A stretch of 64,000 bases of DNA from Serratia plymuthica (GTDB lineage: Bacteria; Pseudomonadota; Gammaproteobacteria; Enterobacterales; Enterobacteriaceae). The DNA lies in the NCBI RefSeq assembly GCF_018336935.1, contig NZ_CP068771.1, positions 2,046,001 to 2,110,000 on the forward strand, in the 5' to 3' direction. Position 1 is the first letter of the stretch, and the number at the start of each line of letters is the position of its first letter. Positions 1-10,077 of this stretch are shown one piece after another. The translations under genes and the position numbers were made by a program. The notes beneath the pieces were generated by a model. The model was given only the letters and a program-made list of their open reading frames with translations. It searched no databases and had not been told where the DNA came from.

Positions 1-6
1 GATCAT
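1..6 (-). CDS. slyB: slyB, first two codons only (partial)
   Basis: On the minus strand the window edge reads ATG ATC, preceded by an AGGAG ribosome-binding site six bases upstream. In E. coli the outer-membrane lipoprotein gene slyB is divergent from anmK and begins Met-Ile-Lys, so the position, orientation and first two residues fit. Only two codons are visible, so the call rests on synteny and the ribosome-binding site. Confidence 0.5.
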
Positions 7-371
7 ATAAAACTCCTGTTGTGGTAGTCCATAACCTGGGAAACCTTTCCAGGCCAGATTCTGTGAAAACAATAGACAAAGTATGGCGTAAATACGCGTA
101 CATCACCATGCCCGTTACTGCACGCAGCTTAACTTTACTCTGTTCAACCAATAATAAACGGTGGTTTAGCTTTATGACAGGGCCGGAACAAATTCCGTTG
201 CGGGTTGAACCGCAGTTTAGCCGCCTTTATCACCGTGGCCGGCCGCGAAAAACAGGCGCATCGCTCACAGAGGTGAAAAAAAGACATCATAATTCATGGC
301 GTTAATGGCCCAATTCTGGTTTATTTATCGGTTGAAAGTTTGCTTCCCCGTGCGGGTTAAAGGATGTTGCT
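7..371. other. slyB-anmK divergent intergenic region
   Basis: This 365-bp stretch separates the presumed slyB start from anmK. It holds a candidate PhoP box at 144-160. Open frames here (for example 21-305) resemble no family I know and lack convincing ribosome-binding sites, so I treat the region as non-coding promoter DNA. Confidence 0.55.
144..160 (-). promoter_or_regulatory. candidate PhoP box upstream of slyB
   Basis: The minus strand reads CGTTTA-TTATT-GGTTGA, close to the PhoP direct repeat (T/G)GTTTA-N5-(T/G)GTTTA. E. coli slyB is a known PhoP-regulated gene. Two mismatches to consensus and a distance of about 140 bp to the start codon keep this tentative. Confidence 0.3.
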
Positions 372-1493
372 ATGAAGTCAGGCCGCTATATAGGTGTTAT
401 GTCTGGCACCAGTCTGGATGGCGTCGATGTGGTGCTTGCCGCAATCGACGGACGAATGGTCGCGCAGCAGGCAAGTTACAGCCACCCGATGCCGATCCAA
501 CTGAAGCAAGACATTCTTGGCATGTGCCAGGGCCAGCAGACCACGCTCTCTGCGGTGGGCCGGCTGGATGCGCAGCTTGGGGTGTTGTTTGGCGAGGCGG
601 TGCTTGGTTTGCTGAAACAGACCGGCATGTCGGCGCACGACATCACCGCTATCGGTTGTCATGGCCAGACGGTATGGCATGAGCCTGAAGGCGATGCACG
701 CTTCTCGATGCAACTGGGCGATAACAACCGCATTGCCGCATTGGCCAATATCACCACCGTCGGCGATTTCCGCCGCCGCGATATGGCCTACGGCGGCCAG
801 GGTGCTCCGCTGGTACCGGCATTTCATCAGGCGCTGTTGGCGCATCAGGTAGAGCGCCGTATGGTGCTCAATATTGGCGGCATCGCCAACCTTTCGCTGC
901 TGCTGCCAGGCGCGCCGGTGCGCGGTTTCGATACCGGGCCGGGCAATATGCTGATGGATGCCTGGGTATGGCGCCATCGTTCGCGGCCTTACGACAAGGA
1001 CGGCGCATGGGCGATGGAGGGGCGCGTCTGCCTGCCGCTGTTGCAACAGATGTTGGCAGATCCTTACTTTGCGCTGCCTGCGCCGAAAAGCACCGGTCGC
1101 GAGTATTTCAACGCCGCTTGGCTGGAGCGCCAACTCTCGGGCTTGCCGGCAATCAGCCCCACCGATGTACAAACCACCTTGGCGGAATTGACGGCGGTCA
1201 CCATTTGCGAGCAGGTACAATTGGCGGGAGGGTGCGAGCGTTTGCTGGTGTGTGGCGGCGGGGCGCGCAACCCGTTGCTGATGGCGCGGATGTCCGCGCT
1301 GTTGCCGGGTATCGAAGTCTGTCTGACCGATGATTTCGGCGTCAGTGGTGACGATATGGAAGCGCTGGCCTTTGCCTGGCTGGCGTTTCGCACCCTGTCC
1401 GGGCAGGCCGGCAACCTGCCGTCGGTCACCGGCGCCAGCCGTGAAACCCTGCTGGGTGGGATTTATCCGGTTTTGCCTTTAGGGCCCCGTTAG
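372..1493 (+). CDS. anmK: anhydro-N-acetylmuramic acid kinase AnmK
   Basis: AnmK phosphorylates and hydrolyses 1,6-anhydro-MurNAc to MurNAc-6-phosphate in the cytoplasm, the entry step for recycling muropeptide sugar. The 373-residue protein (E. coli about 369) starts with the family signature [10 protein letters not shown] near residue 10. It carries the NIGGIANLS nucleotide-binding motif, the FDTGPGN motif with the catalytic Asp near residue 185, and the CGGGARN motif near 295. The ATG at 372 follows AAAGGA. It is transcribed towards mliC, pdxH and tyrS, the same order as in E. coli. I see no defects. Confidence 0.96.
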   Translation: MKSGRYIGVMSGTSLDGVDVVLAAIDGRMVAQQASYSHPMPIQLKQDILGMCQGQQTTLSAVGRLDAQLGVLFGEAVLGLLKQTGMSAHDITAIGCHGQTVWHEPEGDARFSMQLGDNNRIAALANITTVGDFRRRDMAYGGQGAPLVPAFHQALLAHQVERRMVLNIGGIANLSLLLPGAPVRGFDTGPGNMLMDAWVWRHRSRPYDKDGAWAMEGRVCLPLLQQMLADPYFALPAPKSTGREYFNAAWLERQLSGLPAISPTDVQTTLAELTAVTICEQVQLAGGCERLLVCGGGARNPLLMARMSALLPGIEVCLTDDFGVSGDDMEALAFAWLAFRTLSGQAGNLPSVTGASRETLLGGIYPVLPLGPR

Positions 1494-1538
1494 CTCTGTT
1501 AGGATAGAAATCGACAGATTTCCCTAAGGAGCAACAGC

Positions 1539-1841
1539 ATGAAAAAAATCATTATTGCCGCAGGCGCGCTGACGCTGGCAGGCTGCAGTTACGTATTGCC
1601 GCAAAGCAGCCAGACGCTGCATTACCAGTGCGGCACTACGCCGCTGACGGTGTCGCTGGACGGTAAGGACAGCACGGCCAGCTTTCTGATGGATGGCGAG
1701 CAATTGAAGCTGAAACAGGTGTTGGTCATGTCCGGCGCGAAATACAGCGACGGCAAGTACAGTTTCTGGTCGAAGGGCCAAAACGCCTATGTCGAGCGTA
1801 ATGACAAGGTGATTATAAGCGACTGCGTACTGGCTAATTGA
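1539..1841 (+). CDS. mliC: MliC-family lysozyme inhibitor lipoprotein
   Basis: This small lipoprotein of 100 residues has a classical lipobox (LTLAGC, Cys at residue 16), so it should be lipid-anchored. The mature part has the MliC beta-barrel features: conserved YQC near residue 30, a TASFLMDG loop, an AKYSDGKYSFWSKG segment containing the SxxxY/W-type inhibitory loop, and a C-terminal Cys for a disulfide. The family binds the active site of C-type lysozyme and protects periplasmic peptidoglycan. It sits 45 bp after anmK with its own AAGGAG site, matching E. coli ydhA/mliC next to anmK and pdxH. Confidence 0.88.
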   Translation: MKKIIIAAGALTLAGCSYVLPQSSQTLHYQCGTTPLTVSLDGKDSTASFLMDGEQLKLKQVLVMSGAKYSDGKYSFWSKGQNAYVERNDKVIISDCVLAN

Positions 1842-1930
1842 TCGGCCGACGGCGGCGTCAGAACGATTGAGATTCTGGCGCCGCAGGCGCAGAATGTAAC
1901 GACGAATTTTTCGGTTGGTCGATAAACCAG

Positions 1931-2584
1931 ATGATTGAAAATAATGAGTTTGATGTTGCGGACCTGCGCCGTGAATACACCCGTGGCGGCCTGCGCCGCA
2001 ACGATCTGACCGCTAATCCGCTTGAATTGTTTGAACGCTGGCTGAAGCAGGCCTGCGATGCGCGCCTGGCCGATCCTACCGCCATGTGCGTGGCTACGGT
2101 GGATGAAAATGGCCAACCTTATCAGCGTATCGTGCTGCTCAAGCATTTTGACGACAAAGGCCTGGTCTTTTATACCAACCTCGGCAGCCGCAAGGCGCAA
2201 CAGTTAGCGCAAAATCCGCACATCAGCCTGCTATTTCCGTGGCATATGCTAGATCGTCAGGTGATTTTCCTTGGCAAGGCAGAACGTCTGTCCACGCTGG
2301 AGGTGATGAAGTATTTCACCAGCCGGCCGAAAGACAGCCAGATCGGCGCCTGGGTATCGCAGCAGTCATCGCGCATTTCCGCACGCGGCGTACTGGAGAG
2401 CAAATTCCTCGAACTGAAGCAAAAATTCCAGCAGGGCGAAGTGCCGTTGCCGAGTTTCTGGGGCGGATTCCGCGTTAATTTCGATTCTGTCGAGTTCTGG
2501 CAGGGCGGCGAACACCGCCTGCATGACCGCTTTTTGTATCAGCGCGATGGGAATGACTGGAAAATTGACCGACTGGCGCCCTGA
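1931..2584 (+). CDS. pdxH: pyridoxamine/pyridoxine 5'-phosphate oxidase PdxH
   Basis: PdxH is the FMN enzyme that oxidises PNP and PMP to pyridoxal 5'-phosphate, the last step of B6 synthesis and salvage. The protein has 217 residues (E. coli 218). It shows the [21 protein letters not shown]-binding strand near residues 64-81, the SRKAQQL motif, and the conserved C-terminal WKIDRLAP. No strong Shine-Dalgarno is visible, but the start matches the family N-terminus. The salvage kinase pdxY lies downstream at 7597, beyond tyrS. Confidence 0.96.
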   Translation: MIENNEFDVADLRREYTRGGLRRNDLTANPLELFERWLKQACDARLADPTAMCVATVDENGQPYQRIVLLKHFDDKGLVFYTNLGSRKAQQLAQNPHISLLFPWHMLDRQVIFLGKAERLSTLEVMKYFTSRPKDSQIGAWVSQQSSRISARGVLESKFLELKQKFQQGEVPLPSFWGGFRVNFDSVEFWQGGEHRLHDRFLYQRDGNDWKIDRLAP

Positions 2585-2593
2585 AAACTGAAA

Positions 2594-2636
2594 ATCCCCC
2601 TTAAGCGCTGGCACTGATGCCGTCGGCGCTTTATTC
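2594..2636 (+). terminator. probable pdxH terminator
   Basis: The sequence AAGCGC...GCGCTT, with an inner GGCA/TGCC arm and a short T-rich tail, lies ten bases after the pdxH stop. It looks like a branched or bulged intrinsic terminator of moderate strength. Confidence 0.5.
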
Positions 2637-2637
2637 T

Positions 2638-2763
2638 ATACCCGTCGTACTTCAAGCTGCAGGTGTGTTGGCTGCAAGCGTTCACCCGAATCACTTACCT
2701 GTTGTAAGCTCATCGGGACTCGCGTTCTTGCCGCCTTCCTGCAACTCGAATTATTTAGGGTAA
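2638..2763 (+). repeat. ERIC element 1 (pdxH-tyrS)
   Basis: This full-length (about 126 bp) enterobacterial repetitive intergenic consensus element has terminal TACCC...GGGTA inverted ends, the CTTCAAGCTGCAG start, a central inverted repeat (CACTTACCTGTTGTAAG) and the GCCGCCTTCCTGCAACTCGAATTATTT end. It lies 86 bp before the tyrS start, between pdxH and tyrS. Four more copies of the family occur in the window. Confidence 0.88.
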
Positions 2764-2849
2764 ATGCGTTATCGTAAATTTTATATTTCGCCAGTGGGCG
2801 AAAGGTCGTGTACCGACAAAGGTGCATTCGTTTATACATGGAGTCATTG

Positions 2850-4124
2850 ATGGCAAGCAGCAACTTGATTAAACAACTGCAAGAGCGGGGCCTCGTTGCC
2901 CAGGTTACGGATGAAGAAGCGTTAGCGGAGCGACTGGCGCAAGGGCCAATTGCACTGTATTGCGGTTTCGATCCGACCGCTGACAGCTTGCATTTGGGCC
3001 ATCTGGTTCCCCTGTTGTGCCTGAAGCGCTTCCAGTTGGCCGGCCACAAGCCTGTCGCGCTGGTAGGCGGCGCCACGGGTCTGATCGGCGATCCGAGCTT
3101 CAAAGCGGCTGAGCGCAAGCTCAATACCGCCGAGACGGTGAATGAGTGGGTAGAAAAGATCCGCAAACAGGTTTCCCCGTTCCTCGATTTCGACTGCGGG
3201 AGCAACAGCGCCATCGCCGCCAACAACTATGACTGGTTCGGAGGCATGAACGTGCTGACCTTCCTGCGTGACATCGGCAAGCATTTCTCCGTGAACCAGA
3301 TGATCAACAAGGAGGCGGTGAAGCAGCGTTTGAACCGTGACGACTCGGGCATTTCCTTCACCGAGTTCTCCTACAACCTGCTGCAGGGGTTCGATTTCTC
3401 CGAGCTGTACAATCGCCATCAGGTGGAACTGCAGATTGGCGGTTCCGATCAGTGGGGCAACATCACGTCCGGTATCGATCTGACTCGCCGCATGCACCAG
3501 AAGCAGGTGTTCGGCCTGACGGTGCCGTTGATCACCAAAGCGGATGGCACCAAGTTCGGCAAGACCGAAGGCGGCGCAGTGTGGCTGGCACCGGAAAAAA
3601 CCAGCCCGTACAAGTTCTACCAGTTCTGGATCAACACCGCCGACGCCGACGTTTACCGTTTCCTGAAGTTCTTCACCTTCATGAGCCTGGAAGACATCAA
3701 CGCGCTGGAAGAAGAAGACAAGAACAGCGGCAAAGCGCCGCGCGCCCAGTATGTGCTGGCGGAAGAAGTGACAGGTATGGTGCATGGCGCGGAAGGGCTG
3801 GCTGCGGCCAAGCGCATCACCCAGAGCCTGTTCTCCGGCGCACTGCACGAGATGACCGAAGCCGACTTCGCCCAGTTGGCGCAAGACGGTATGCCAACCA
3901 TCAAACTGGATGGCGACGCGGATCTGCAGCAGGCGCTGGTCAATGCCGAACTGGTGCCGTCACGTGGCCAGGCGCGCACCATGATCGGCTCCAACGCGGT
4001 GACCATCAACGGTGAGAAACAGTCCAACGCCGAATACGCGTTCAGCGACGCCGATCGTCTGTTCGGCCGTTACACGCTGTTGCGCCGGGGTAAAAAGCAT
4101 TACTGCCTGGTCGACTGGCAGTAA
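2850..4124 (+). CDS. tyrS: tyrosyl-tRNA synthetase TyrS
   Basis: This class I aminoacyl-tRNA synthetase charges tRNA-Tyr. The start at 2850 gives [14 protein letters not shown], identical to the E. coli N-terminus, and is preceded by GGAG; an upstream in-frame ATG at 2808 is less likely. The protein has 424 residues as in E. coli. It contains the HIGH-type motif HLGHL near residue 48, the GGSDQWGN tyrosine-site motif, the KMSKS-type KFGKT near 235, and a C-terminal S4 RNA-binding domain ending in KHYCLVDW. An ERIC element sits between its promoter region and pdxH. Confidence 0.98.
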   Translation: MASSNLIKQLQERGLVAQVTDEEALAERLAQGPIALYCGFDPTADSLHLGHLVPLLCLKRFQLAGHKPVALVGGATGLIGDPSFKAAERKLNTAETVNEWVEKIRKQVSPFLDFDCGSNSAIAANNYDWFGGMNVLTFLRDIGKHFSVNQMINKEAVKQRLNRDDSGISFTEFSYNLLQGFDFSELYNRHQVELQIGGSDQWGNITSGIDLTRRMHQKQVFGLTVPLITKADGTKFGKTEGGAVWLAPEKTSPYKFYQFWINTADADVYRFLKFFTFMSLEDINALEEEDKNSGKAPRAQYVLAEEVTGMVHGAEGLAAAKRITQSLFSGALHEMTEADFAQLAQDGMPTIKLDGDADLQQALVNAELVPSRGQARTMIGSNAVTINGEKQSNAEYAFSDADRLFGRYTLLRRGKKHYCLVDWQ

Positions 4125-4145
4125 TTTACTGCGGAGCGGTTAGAA

Positions 4146-4180
4146 ATAAGGCCCGGGGAATTATCCCACGGGCCGTTTAT
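4146..4180. terminator. bidirectional terminator between tyrS and the S-layer-like gene
   Basis: A GGCCCG...CGGGCC stem (4150-4155 with 4169-4174) with an inner GGG/CCC arm is followed by GTTTATT on the plus strand and preceded by A-rich DNA. It lies between two convergent stop codons and can serve both genes. Confidence 0.75.
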
Positions 4181-7100
4181 TAGGCGGTAATAATCTCATG
4201 TATTCCAGTGGTAAGGCCGTTCAGCGCAATTTCCGGTGATTGGTAATGCGTCGCGGCGATAGTAGCATTGATATCATGGTTACCAAGTGAAAATACATAA
4301 TCATCATGATCAAAATTTTTATTATGATTTTTATCAATAATTACATACAGGTTTTTACCTAGTTTGAGTGCACCAACTTCAGCCAGATTACCGTTGCTTT
4401 CGCCCTGAGTTATCTTCTCTAATGCTTTACCAAAAGTAGCTTGCGCGTTGTCGGTACTTGACTGAGAAAGCGAGTTGAATATTGCATCTATCGCATCTTG
4501 CGACGTGACGGAGCCATAATTCTCCATGCTTTTTGCTCCCGCTTTGCTGAAGACCCACTGTTGTGTACCTTTACCGACGGTAACAGTATCTGTTGGGTCA
4601 AGACCGGTAATGGTTACCATCTTATCGATTGTGCTTTGTTCAAAGTTAAATCTATTTAATTCATGAATGTAATCAACCCCTGTTTCATCATAATATTTTA
4701 GCGTGGTATCTCCTTTGATATTGAAAATGTTCTTACTATTGTAATTAATAGTGATCTGCTCACCTGCAAGTTCGCCGATCAGAACATCATATTTACTGTG
4801 ATCGCTCAAAGATTGTAGTAATTTATAAAATTCACCACCGCCACTCCCTTCTTTTTCGAGAGTTAAGTTAACAGATATTTTGGGTACTGAGGTCCAGGGA
4901 TCTTCGGCAGCAGGAATATTAATATTCTTCAATGTGTCACTGAAATCAGATTTTATTTTCAAATTCAATTTTGATGAACCAGTCACATAAATATTCTCAA
5001 TGTAATTGTTTTTACCTGACAATACTAATGAGTTGACTGCTGAACCTGCAGAAACAATTTCAAGACCCTCTTTACTGTCAGGCGAGCTGTAATGGCTTGT
5101 TAATTCAACTTCACCAGCATTCAATTGTTTAAGGTTAACTCCGGAAATATTTATCTTCCAGTTGTTATATGCCGTAGGTTGGATGCTCGGGGCCAGTTCC
5201 AAATGTATTTTGCTTTGACTCGTTGCATGCCCTCTGACATCAAGCAAAAAAGTTCCATCGCTTGCTGCATTAATAACGTGAACATCTTTGGCTACGCTGG
5301 ATAATATAACGCCTTTACTACCAGTCCAGCCGGCGGAACTGACTGTTGCATGATCAGATTGAACTAGTGATGTAACATTATCATATTTTTCATTGTAAAT
5401 GCTCGCTGTTTGATTTGTCACACCCAAGTCAATGATGTTTTTACCTTCATTACCTACTAGTTTCCCATCAAGATATATTCTCCCTGTTCCTATGTAGCTT
5501 GATAACTCAATGTATTGGAAGTTTTTAAATTGATTGATATTACTTTGAATATAACCGCTAACACTTCCGTCTTGATTAGTTGTCAAGTAAATGTCTTTGG
5601 TGATGAAGTTTCCTGAGATTAGAGATAATTGCTCGGAACTGGAGTTTGACTCAGCGGTGAATTGAGTGCTGACAATGTTGGGGTTTCCATTTTTACCGTT
5701 ACCGTTCCAAAATAATTTATTAGTACCAGAACCAAAGTCGATATTGAGAACGGCATTTTTAATAGTATTGTGATAAATGTCATTAAATGCAACGGTATCG
5801 CTCTCAGAACCAAAATTTATATTTTTAACAGACTGGAATGATTGATAGTCACCAATCTGGACATGTAATGTAAAAGGCTTGTTCTTAAGAGAGTCTATAA
5901 CAACGGGGTTTGCAGAAAACTCGCCAAGTAATGTTACATCTGTGAGTTTTTTTGCATAATCAAGATTGATTTCTTTATTGTTATATACCTCTATAGATAC
6001 CTTCTCAAGGATCGATTTTTCTGCATTGGTTAGGGTATGAGTAACGCCGGTATTGATATTGCTGATTAATCCGTTAGAGTCAGATGTATTTTGCAATACT
6101 GCGATGCTTTTGTACCCAAGCATTTGAGCGATAGCCAGTTCCTGGTGGAATAATGTTGATTCGCTTGGGGCTTTATGATTATTTGGAAACGGTGATTTCC
6201 CGTTGCGGAATGTCTCTAATATTAAAGCACTTACCTTAAATGGGTCATTCCCCGTTTGGTCTAAAAGACTTTGCCTTTCCATTGGAGATAAAGGTGAACC
6301 GTAGAGAGAGTTAAAAAGAATGTCAAAGTCTTTGGCTCTGAAAAATGAGGGTGACGTATACAGTATCTTTAACAGCTCAGAGGTGGTTGTACCGCTGAAG
6401 AGCATCTTGCTGTATGTATCCATTGCTCTGGCATCTGCGGAGAAATGTGCAGTATTCAAGTATATGTATGCCACCATTTCTTGGTATTTTAATTCAGGTA
6501 ACTCCCCAGGAGCATAAACATGAGTTGCGTTGATGAAATTTGTTTTAGCAACGGCGTGATTTGTGTCATTTTTAATGTCAGCAATCATTCGCATCACTAC
6601 ATCACCCCTGGTTTCAAAATGTCCAGTCAACCCAGCAGTGTATTTCTGCAGGTCCTGATCACTGGCGTCAGTTCCAAAGGTTTGCTTGAATATTTTTTTG
6701 ACAAAATCACCATCACTTAAGCTGGATAACCAAGATTTTGATGAGATGAAAAGATCTGCGATTTCTACAGCATCTCTTTTCCCTTCTGACAATTGCTTAC
6801 CCCAATAGTTAATGCCATCTGCATCCATAAAACTGCCTAAGACATAATATATCCCTTGAATTTTTTCAGCGGCAGAAGGTTGTGAGTAGGATAGCTCGAA
6901 TGCAGGGTAAAGTGTAGAGTTGATAATGTTTGTTATATTCTGCTGTTGAGCAACAATGGCTGGATTGGTACTATCATAAGAGCTTATATTATTAATAATG
7001 CTCAGGGTTATTTGTCCAAGGTTTTTCCCACTATTTACCTGCGCTACTAAATCTGCGAGTATGGCATCGGTGGGTTCTACTTGCGTTATGTTATTATAAA

Positions 7101-7308
7101 TTTTATTTATTTTTTCTGAGGTGCTAAGGGTATCGTAGCGATAATGACCATCTGCTGAGTTGAAAATTTTATTGGCAAGAGATTCCTGATTGTAAGCGAA
7201 CGTCTCTAATCCTTTTGAAAAATATTCGCAGGTTTCTATATCGGCACTTTTACCTAAAATTGCATAATACAGAATCGCTACATCTTGTTGTATTTTTAGA
7301 ATTCCCAT
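4180..7308 (-). CDS. SlaA-like S-layer / type I-secreted protein with DUF4214-like repeats
   Basis: This 1042-residue protein has no N-terminal signal peptide. Roughly the first 400 residues contain several helical DUF4214-like modules (for example IYYVLGSFMDADGINYWGKQL near residue 150, and LYGSPLSPMERQSLL). The rest is rich in Ser, Thr, Asn, Gly and predicted beta strands, and it is very poor in Cys. The C-terminus ends in a hydrophobic EIITA, reminiscent of ABC-exporter signals. Length, architecture and genus recall Serratia SlaA, the S-layer protein secreted by the Lip type I system, and Caulobacter RsaA. The gene is clearly AT-richer than its neighbours and interrupts the E. coli-like tyrS-pdxY order. 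No exporter gene is adjacent. The S-layer role is an inference; an adhesin-like secreted protein is the alternative. Confidence 0.6.
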   Translation of the reverse strand: MGILKIQQDVAILYYAILGKSADIETCEYFSKGLETFAYNQESLANKIFNSADGHYRYDTLSTSEKINKIYNNITQVEPTDAILADLVAQVNSGKNLGQITLSIINNISSYDSTNPAIVAQQQNITNIINSTLYPAFELSYSQPSAAEKIQGIYYVLGSFMDADGINYWGKQLSEGKRDAVEIADLFISSKSWLSSLSDGDFVKKIFKQTFGTDASDQDLQKYTAGLTGHFETRGDVVMRMIADIKNDTNHAVAKTNFINATHVYAPGELPELKYQEMVAYIYLNTAHFSADARAMDTYSKMLFSGTTTSELLKILYTSPSFFRAKDFDILFNSLYGSPLSPMERQSLLDQTGNDPFKVSALILETFRNGKSPFPNNHKAPSESTLFHQELAIAQMLGYKSIAVLQNTSDSNGLISNINTGVTHTLTNAEKSILEKVSIEVYNNKEINLDYAKKLTDVTLLGEFSANPVVIDSLKNKPFTLHVQIGDYQSFQSVKNINFGSESDTVAFNDIYHNTIKNAVLNIDFGSGTNKLFWNGNGKNGNPNIVSTQFTAESNSSSEQLSLISGNFITKDIYLTTNQDGSVSGYIQSNINQFKNFQYIELSSYIGTGRIYLDGKLVGNEGKNIIDLGVTNQTASIYNEKYDNVTSLVQSDHATVSSAGWTGSKGVILSSVAKDVHVINAASDGTFLLDVRGHATSQSKIHLELAPSIQPTAYNNWKINISGVNLKQLNAGEVELTSHYSSPDSKEGLEIVSAGSAVNSLVLSGKNNYIENIYVTGSSKLNLKIKSDFSDTLKNINIPAAEDPWTSVPKISVNLTLEKEGSGGGEFYKLLQSLSDHSKYDVLIGELAGEQITINYNSKNIFNIKGDTTLKYYDETGVDYIHELNRFNFEQSTIDKMVTITGLDPTDTVTVGKGTQQWVFSKAGAKSMENYGSVTSQDAIDAIFNSLSQSSTDNAQATFGKALEKITQGESNGNLAEVGALKLGKNLYVIIDKNHNKNFDHDDYVFSLGNHDINATIAATHYQSPEIALNGLTTGIHEIITA

Positions 7309-7596
7309 TTTTGCCTCGTTGAGTGAAAGAGAAGAGCATCTTTAAGTACAGACTAAAAAATCATAAATGCAATGTTTTGATGAAAACATAATCTGTTATT
7401 CAGGATGTTCGTCATAACTTTATTTTTTATAAGCTTTTTTTGCTGTTTCACTTTGGATAGAATCTGGATTGGGAGTAAAAGAGCCGACTTCTTAAAATTC
7501 TCTCACTGGAAGCCAACGGTTGACACATTCTGTTGCTTATAACACTATTTTCGCCGCGGGCTGATGCGCACGGCATGGCGAGGTCAGGCTGTATCG

Positions 7597-8457
7597 ATGA
7601 AAAATATTCTCTCTATTCAATCGCATGTGGTGTTTGGGCACGCGGGCAACAGTGCGGCTGAATTCCCAATGCGCCGTATGGGCGTTAACGTCTGGCCGCT
7701 GAACACGGTGCAGTTTTCAAATCATACCCAGTACGGAAAATGGACGGGCTGCGTGATGCCGGCCAGCCACCTGACAGAGATCGCTCAGGGGATTGCGGCC
7801 ATCGATCAACTGAAAAACTGCAATGCGGTGCTGAGCGGCTATATCGGTTCGCCGGAGCAGGGCAATCATATTCTCGAGGTGGTTCGTCAGGTCAAACAGG
7901 CTAATTCGGACGCCTGGTATTTCTGCGATCCGGTGATGGGCCACCCTGAAAAGGGCTGCATCGTTGCGCCGGGCGTGGCGGAGTTTTTTTGCCGGCAGGC
8001 GTTGCAATGCAGCGACATGATTGCGCCAAACCTGCTTGAACTGGAACTGCTGAGCCAACGGGAAGTCACTGACGTTGGGCAAGCGATAAGCGCCGCACGT
8101 GAACTGATCGCCAAAGGGCCGAAGCTGGTGCTGGTCAAACACCTGAGCCGCGCCGGCTATCATATCGACTGTTTCGAAATGCTGTTGGTCACGGCAGATG
8201 AAGCCTGGCATATCAGCCGCCCGCTGGTGGATTTTGGCGCTCGCCAACCGGTCGGCGTAGGCGACCTGACCAGCGGCCTGTTACTGGTCGATTTACTGCA
8301 AGGCATGGCGCTGGATAAGGCATTGGAGCATGTGACGGCGGCGGTGTATGAAGTGATGCTGGCAACCCAGGCAATGGGCGAGTACGAACTGCAGGTCGTG
8401 GCGGCTCAGGATCGCATCGTGCAGCCGAACTGCGAGTTCAAAGCGGTAAAACGCTAA
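7597..8457 (+). CDS. pdxY: pyridoxal kinase PdxY
   Basis: This ribokinase-family enzyme phosphorylates pyridoxal to PLP in the salvage pathway. Starting at 7597 gives [18 protein letters not shown], matching E. coli PdxY (287 residues; here 286). An in-frame ATG at 7564 would add 11 non-homologous residues. It has the substrate-binding FSNHTQYG motif, the CDPVMGH motif, and the C-terminal [10 protein letters not shown] anion hole with the catalytic Asp. It is divergent from the S-layer-like gene and convergent with gstA. Confidence 0.95.
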   Translation: MKNILSIQSHVVFGHAGNSAAEFPMRRMGVNVWPLNTVQFSNHTQYGKWTGCVMPASHLTEIAQGIAAIDQLKNCNAVLSGYIGSPEQGNHILEVVRQVKQANSDAWYFCDPVMGHPEKGCIVAPGVAEFFCRQALQCSDMIAPNLLELELLSQREVTDVGQAISAARELIAKGPKLVLVKHLSRAGYHIDCFEMLLVTADEAWHISRPLVDFGARQPVGVGDLTSGLLLVDLLQGMALDKALEHVTAAVYEVMLATQAMGEYELQVVAAQDRIVQPNCEFKAVKR

Positions 8458-8464
8458 GCTCTGC

Positions 8465-8490
8465 AGCCCCGGCAGTGCAGCCGGGGCTTG
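8465..8490. terminator. bidirectional terminator between pdxY and gstA
   Basis: A nine-base stem AGCCCCGGC / GCCGGGGCT with a six-base loop lies between the convergent stop codons of pdxY and gstA. T-runs are short, so termination efficiency is uncertain. Confidence 0.6.
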
Positions 8491-8494
8491 GGTG

Positions 8495-9100
8495 CTATTT
8501 CAAACCTTCGGCATTCAGCGCCGCATCTACCGCTGGCCGTGCAGCGACTCTGTCAAAATACGCCGCCAAGTGGGGGTGTTTTTTGAGATCGAACCGCTGG
8601 GAGATGGCCCAACGCAAAACGGTAAACAGATAGGCGTCCGCCACGCTGAACCGGTTTCCCAACAGGAAGTGCTGCTTTGCCAGCACGGAATCCAAATAGC
8701 CGAATTGCTGCTCCAGTTTGGCGCGTGCGATGGCCTTGTATTCATCCGGCGTTTTCGGGTTAAACAGCGGGCTGAATCCCTTGTGCAATTCAGTCGCAAT
8801 ATAGTTCAACCACTCAATGGCATGATAACGCGACAGTGTACCCGCAGCCGGGATCAGGTTGCGGTCCGGCACGCGATCCGCCAGATATTGCACAATCGCC
8901 ACGCCCTCGGTCAGCAGGCTGCCATCATCCAGCAACAGCGCCGGTACTTGTCCCTTAGGGTTGATGGCCAGGTAGTCGGCACCGCTTTCGGTCTTTTTCT
9001 GCGCCAGATCGACCTTTTCCGCCGTAAAATCCAGGCCCGCCTCGCGCAGCACAATATGCGGTGACAGAGAACAGGCACCGGCTTTATAGAACAGTTTCAT
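8495..9100 (-). CDS. gstA: glutathione S-transferase GstA (beta class)
   Basis: This cytosolic glutathione transferase conjugates or reduces electrophiles. It has 201 residues, as in E. coli GstA. The N-terminal thioredoxin fold (1-80) has the beta-class catalytic Cys10 in the GACSL motif and the [13 protein letters not shown]...[12 protein letters not shown] glutathione site. The all-helical C-terminal half includes [14 protein letters not shown]. An AAGGAGCT site precedes the ATG. It is next to pdxY as in E. coli. Confidence 0.95.
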   Translation of the reverse strand: MKLFYKAGACSLSPHIVLREAGLDFTAEKVDLAQKKTESGADYLAINPKGQVPALLLDDGSLLTEGVAIVQYLADRVPDRNLIPAAGTLSRYHAIEWLNYIATELHKGFSPLFNPKTPDEYKAIARAKLEQQFGYLDSVLAKQHFLLGNRFSVADAYLFTVLRWAISQRFDLKKHPHLAAYFDRVAARPAVDAALNAEGLK

Positions 9101-9192
9101 CGTAAGCTCCTTGATTGTGATGAATGACAGGCATGCTTAACCTCTGATCCTAGTTCCATAACGTTAAAATTACAGCGGGTTAGCTAACAAAT

Positions 9193-10077
9193 TTAGCTCA
9201 CCAGCGCATCCTCTGGCTGTAACTGCGCCAAAGTGACGGCAATGCGCTGTTGCAACGCCTGCGGCGCGATTTGCATCGGCGATCTCAGTTCGTTGCGGAT
9301 CAGACCTTGCTGCGCAAGAGCGGCTTTGACAGGGGCCGGATTGGGGAAACTGAACATCTGGTGGATCATCGGCAACAGCGTATAGAAGTTAGCGCGCGCG
9401 GCAGCCAGATCGCCGTTGGCAACCTGTTGCACCAGTTGCACGAAGCGCTGCGGGTAAATATGTGCGGAGGCGGAAATTGCCCCGGTGCCGCCCAGGCACA
9501 GGGTGGTGAGGATCAGGTTATCTTCGCCGGTCATGACGTCGATTTCGCCGTCGTCAATCAGCGCCATGGTGGTATCCGGGTTACCGCCGCAGTCTTTGAT
9601 CGCCTTGACCTGCGGATGGCGGGCGATCTGCCTGAGGGTTTGCAGCTCCATCACGATACCGGTGCGCTGCGGGATATTGTACAGGATCACCGGCACGCTC
9701 GACGCGTCGGCAAGCTGGGTGAAGTAATCCACCAGGCCGCATTGCGATGGGCGGATGTAATAGGGCGCGGGGATCAGCACACCGGCGATGTCGCGCAGTT
9801 GGATCTCCTGCTGCATCTGCAGGGTATCCAGCATGTTATTGCCCGACAGCCCCATCACCACCTGGCTGGCCGGTACAACGTCCAACACCGCATCCAGTAC
9901 CGCCAATTGTTCTTCTTTACTCAACGCCGCTGCTTCGCCGGTGGTGCCACAGACCACCAACCCGGAGACGCCGGAGGCGATCAGGTATTGCGCCAGCCGT
10001 TTAACCGCAGGCAGATCGACGGCGTTATTATTGAATGGGGTAACCAGCGCAACCCAAATACCGGAGAATGAAGCCAT
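9193..10077 (-). CDS. DapA-family (dihydrodipicolinate synthase/N-acetylneuraminate lyase) aldolase
   Basis: This 294-residue TIM-barrel class I aldolase has the family motifs GTTGE(AAAL) near residue 45, the catalytic Tyr in LYNIPQRTG near 132, and the Schiff-base Lys in AIKDCGGN near 160. These match bona fide 4-hydroxy-tetrahydrodipicolinate synthases closely. The housekeeping dapA normally lies elsewhere (beside bamC), so this is probably a paralogue with lysine-pathway or related aldolase activity. It is monocistronic with an AAGGAAC site. No neighbouring gene points to a specific pathway. Confidence 0.75.
   Translation of the reverse strand: MASFSGIWVALVTPFNNNAVDLPAVKRLAQYLIASGVSGLVVCGTTGEAAALSKEEQLAVLDAVLDVVPASQVVMGLSGNNMLDTLQMQQEIQLRDIAGVLIPAPYYIRPSQCGLVDYFTQLADASSVPVILYNIPQRTGIVMELQTLRQIARHPQVKAIKDCGGNPDTTMALIDDGEIDVMTGEDNLILTTLCLGGTGAISASAHIYPQRFVQLVQQVANGDLAAARANFYTLLPMIHQMFSFPNPAPVKAALAQQGLIRNELRSPMQIAPQALQQRIAVTLAQLQPEDALVS

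Noticed and set aside
378..1220. A 280-residue minus-strand open frame antisense to anmK
   Set aside because: No family similarity or start signal, and anmK is complete on the plus strand.
9193..10077. Calling this gene the housekeeping dapA
   Set aside because: Motifs fit, but the location is not the usual bamC-linked one, so only the family name is justified.
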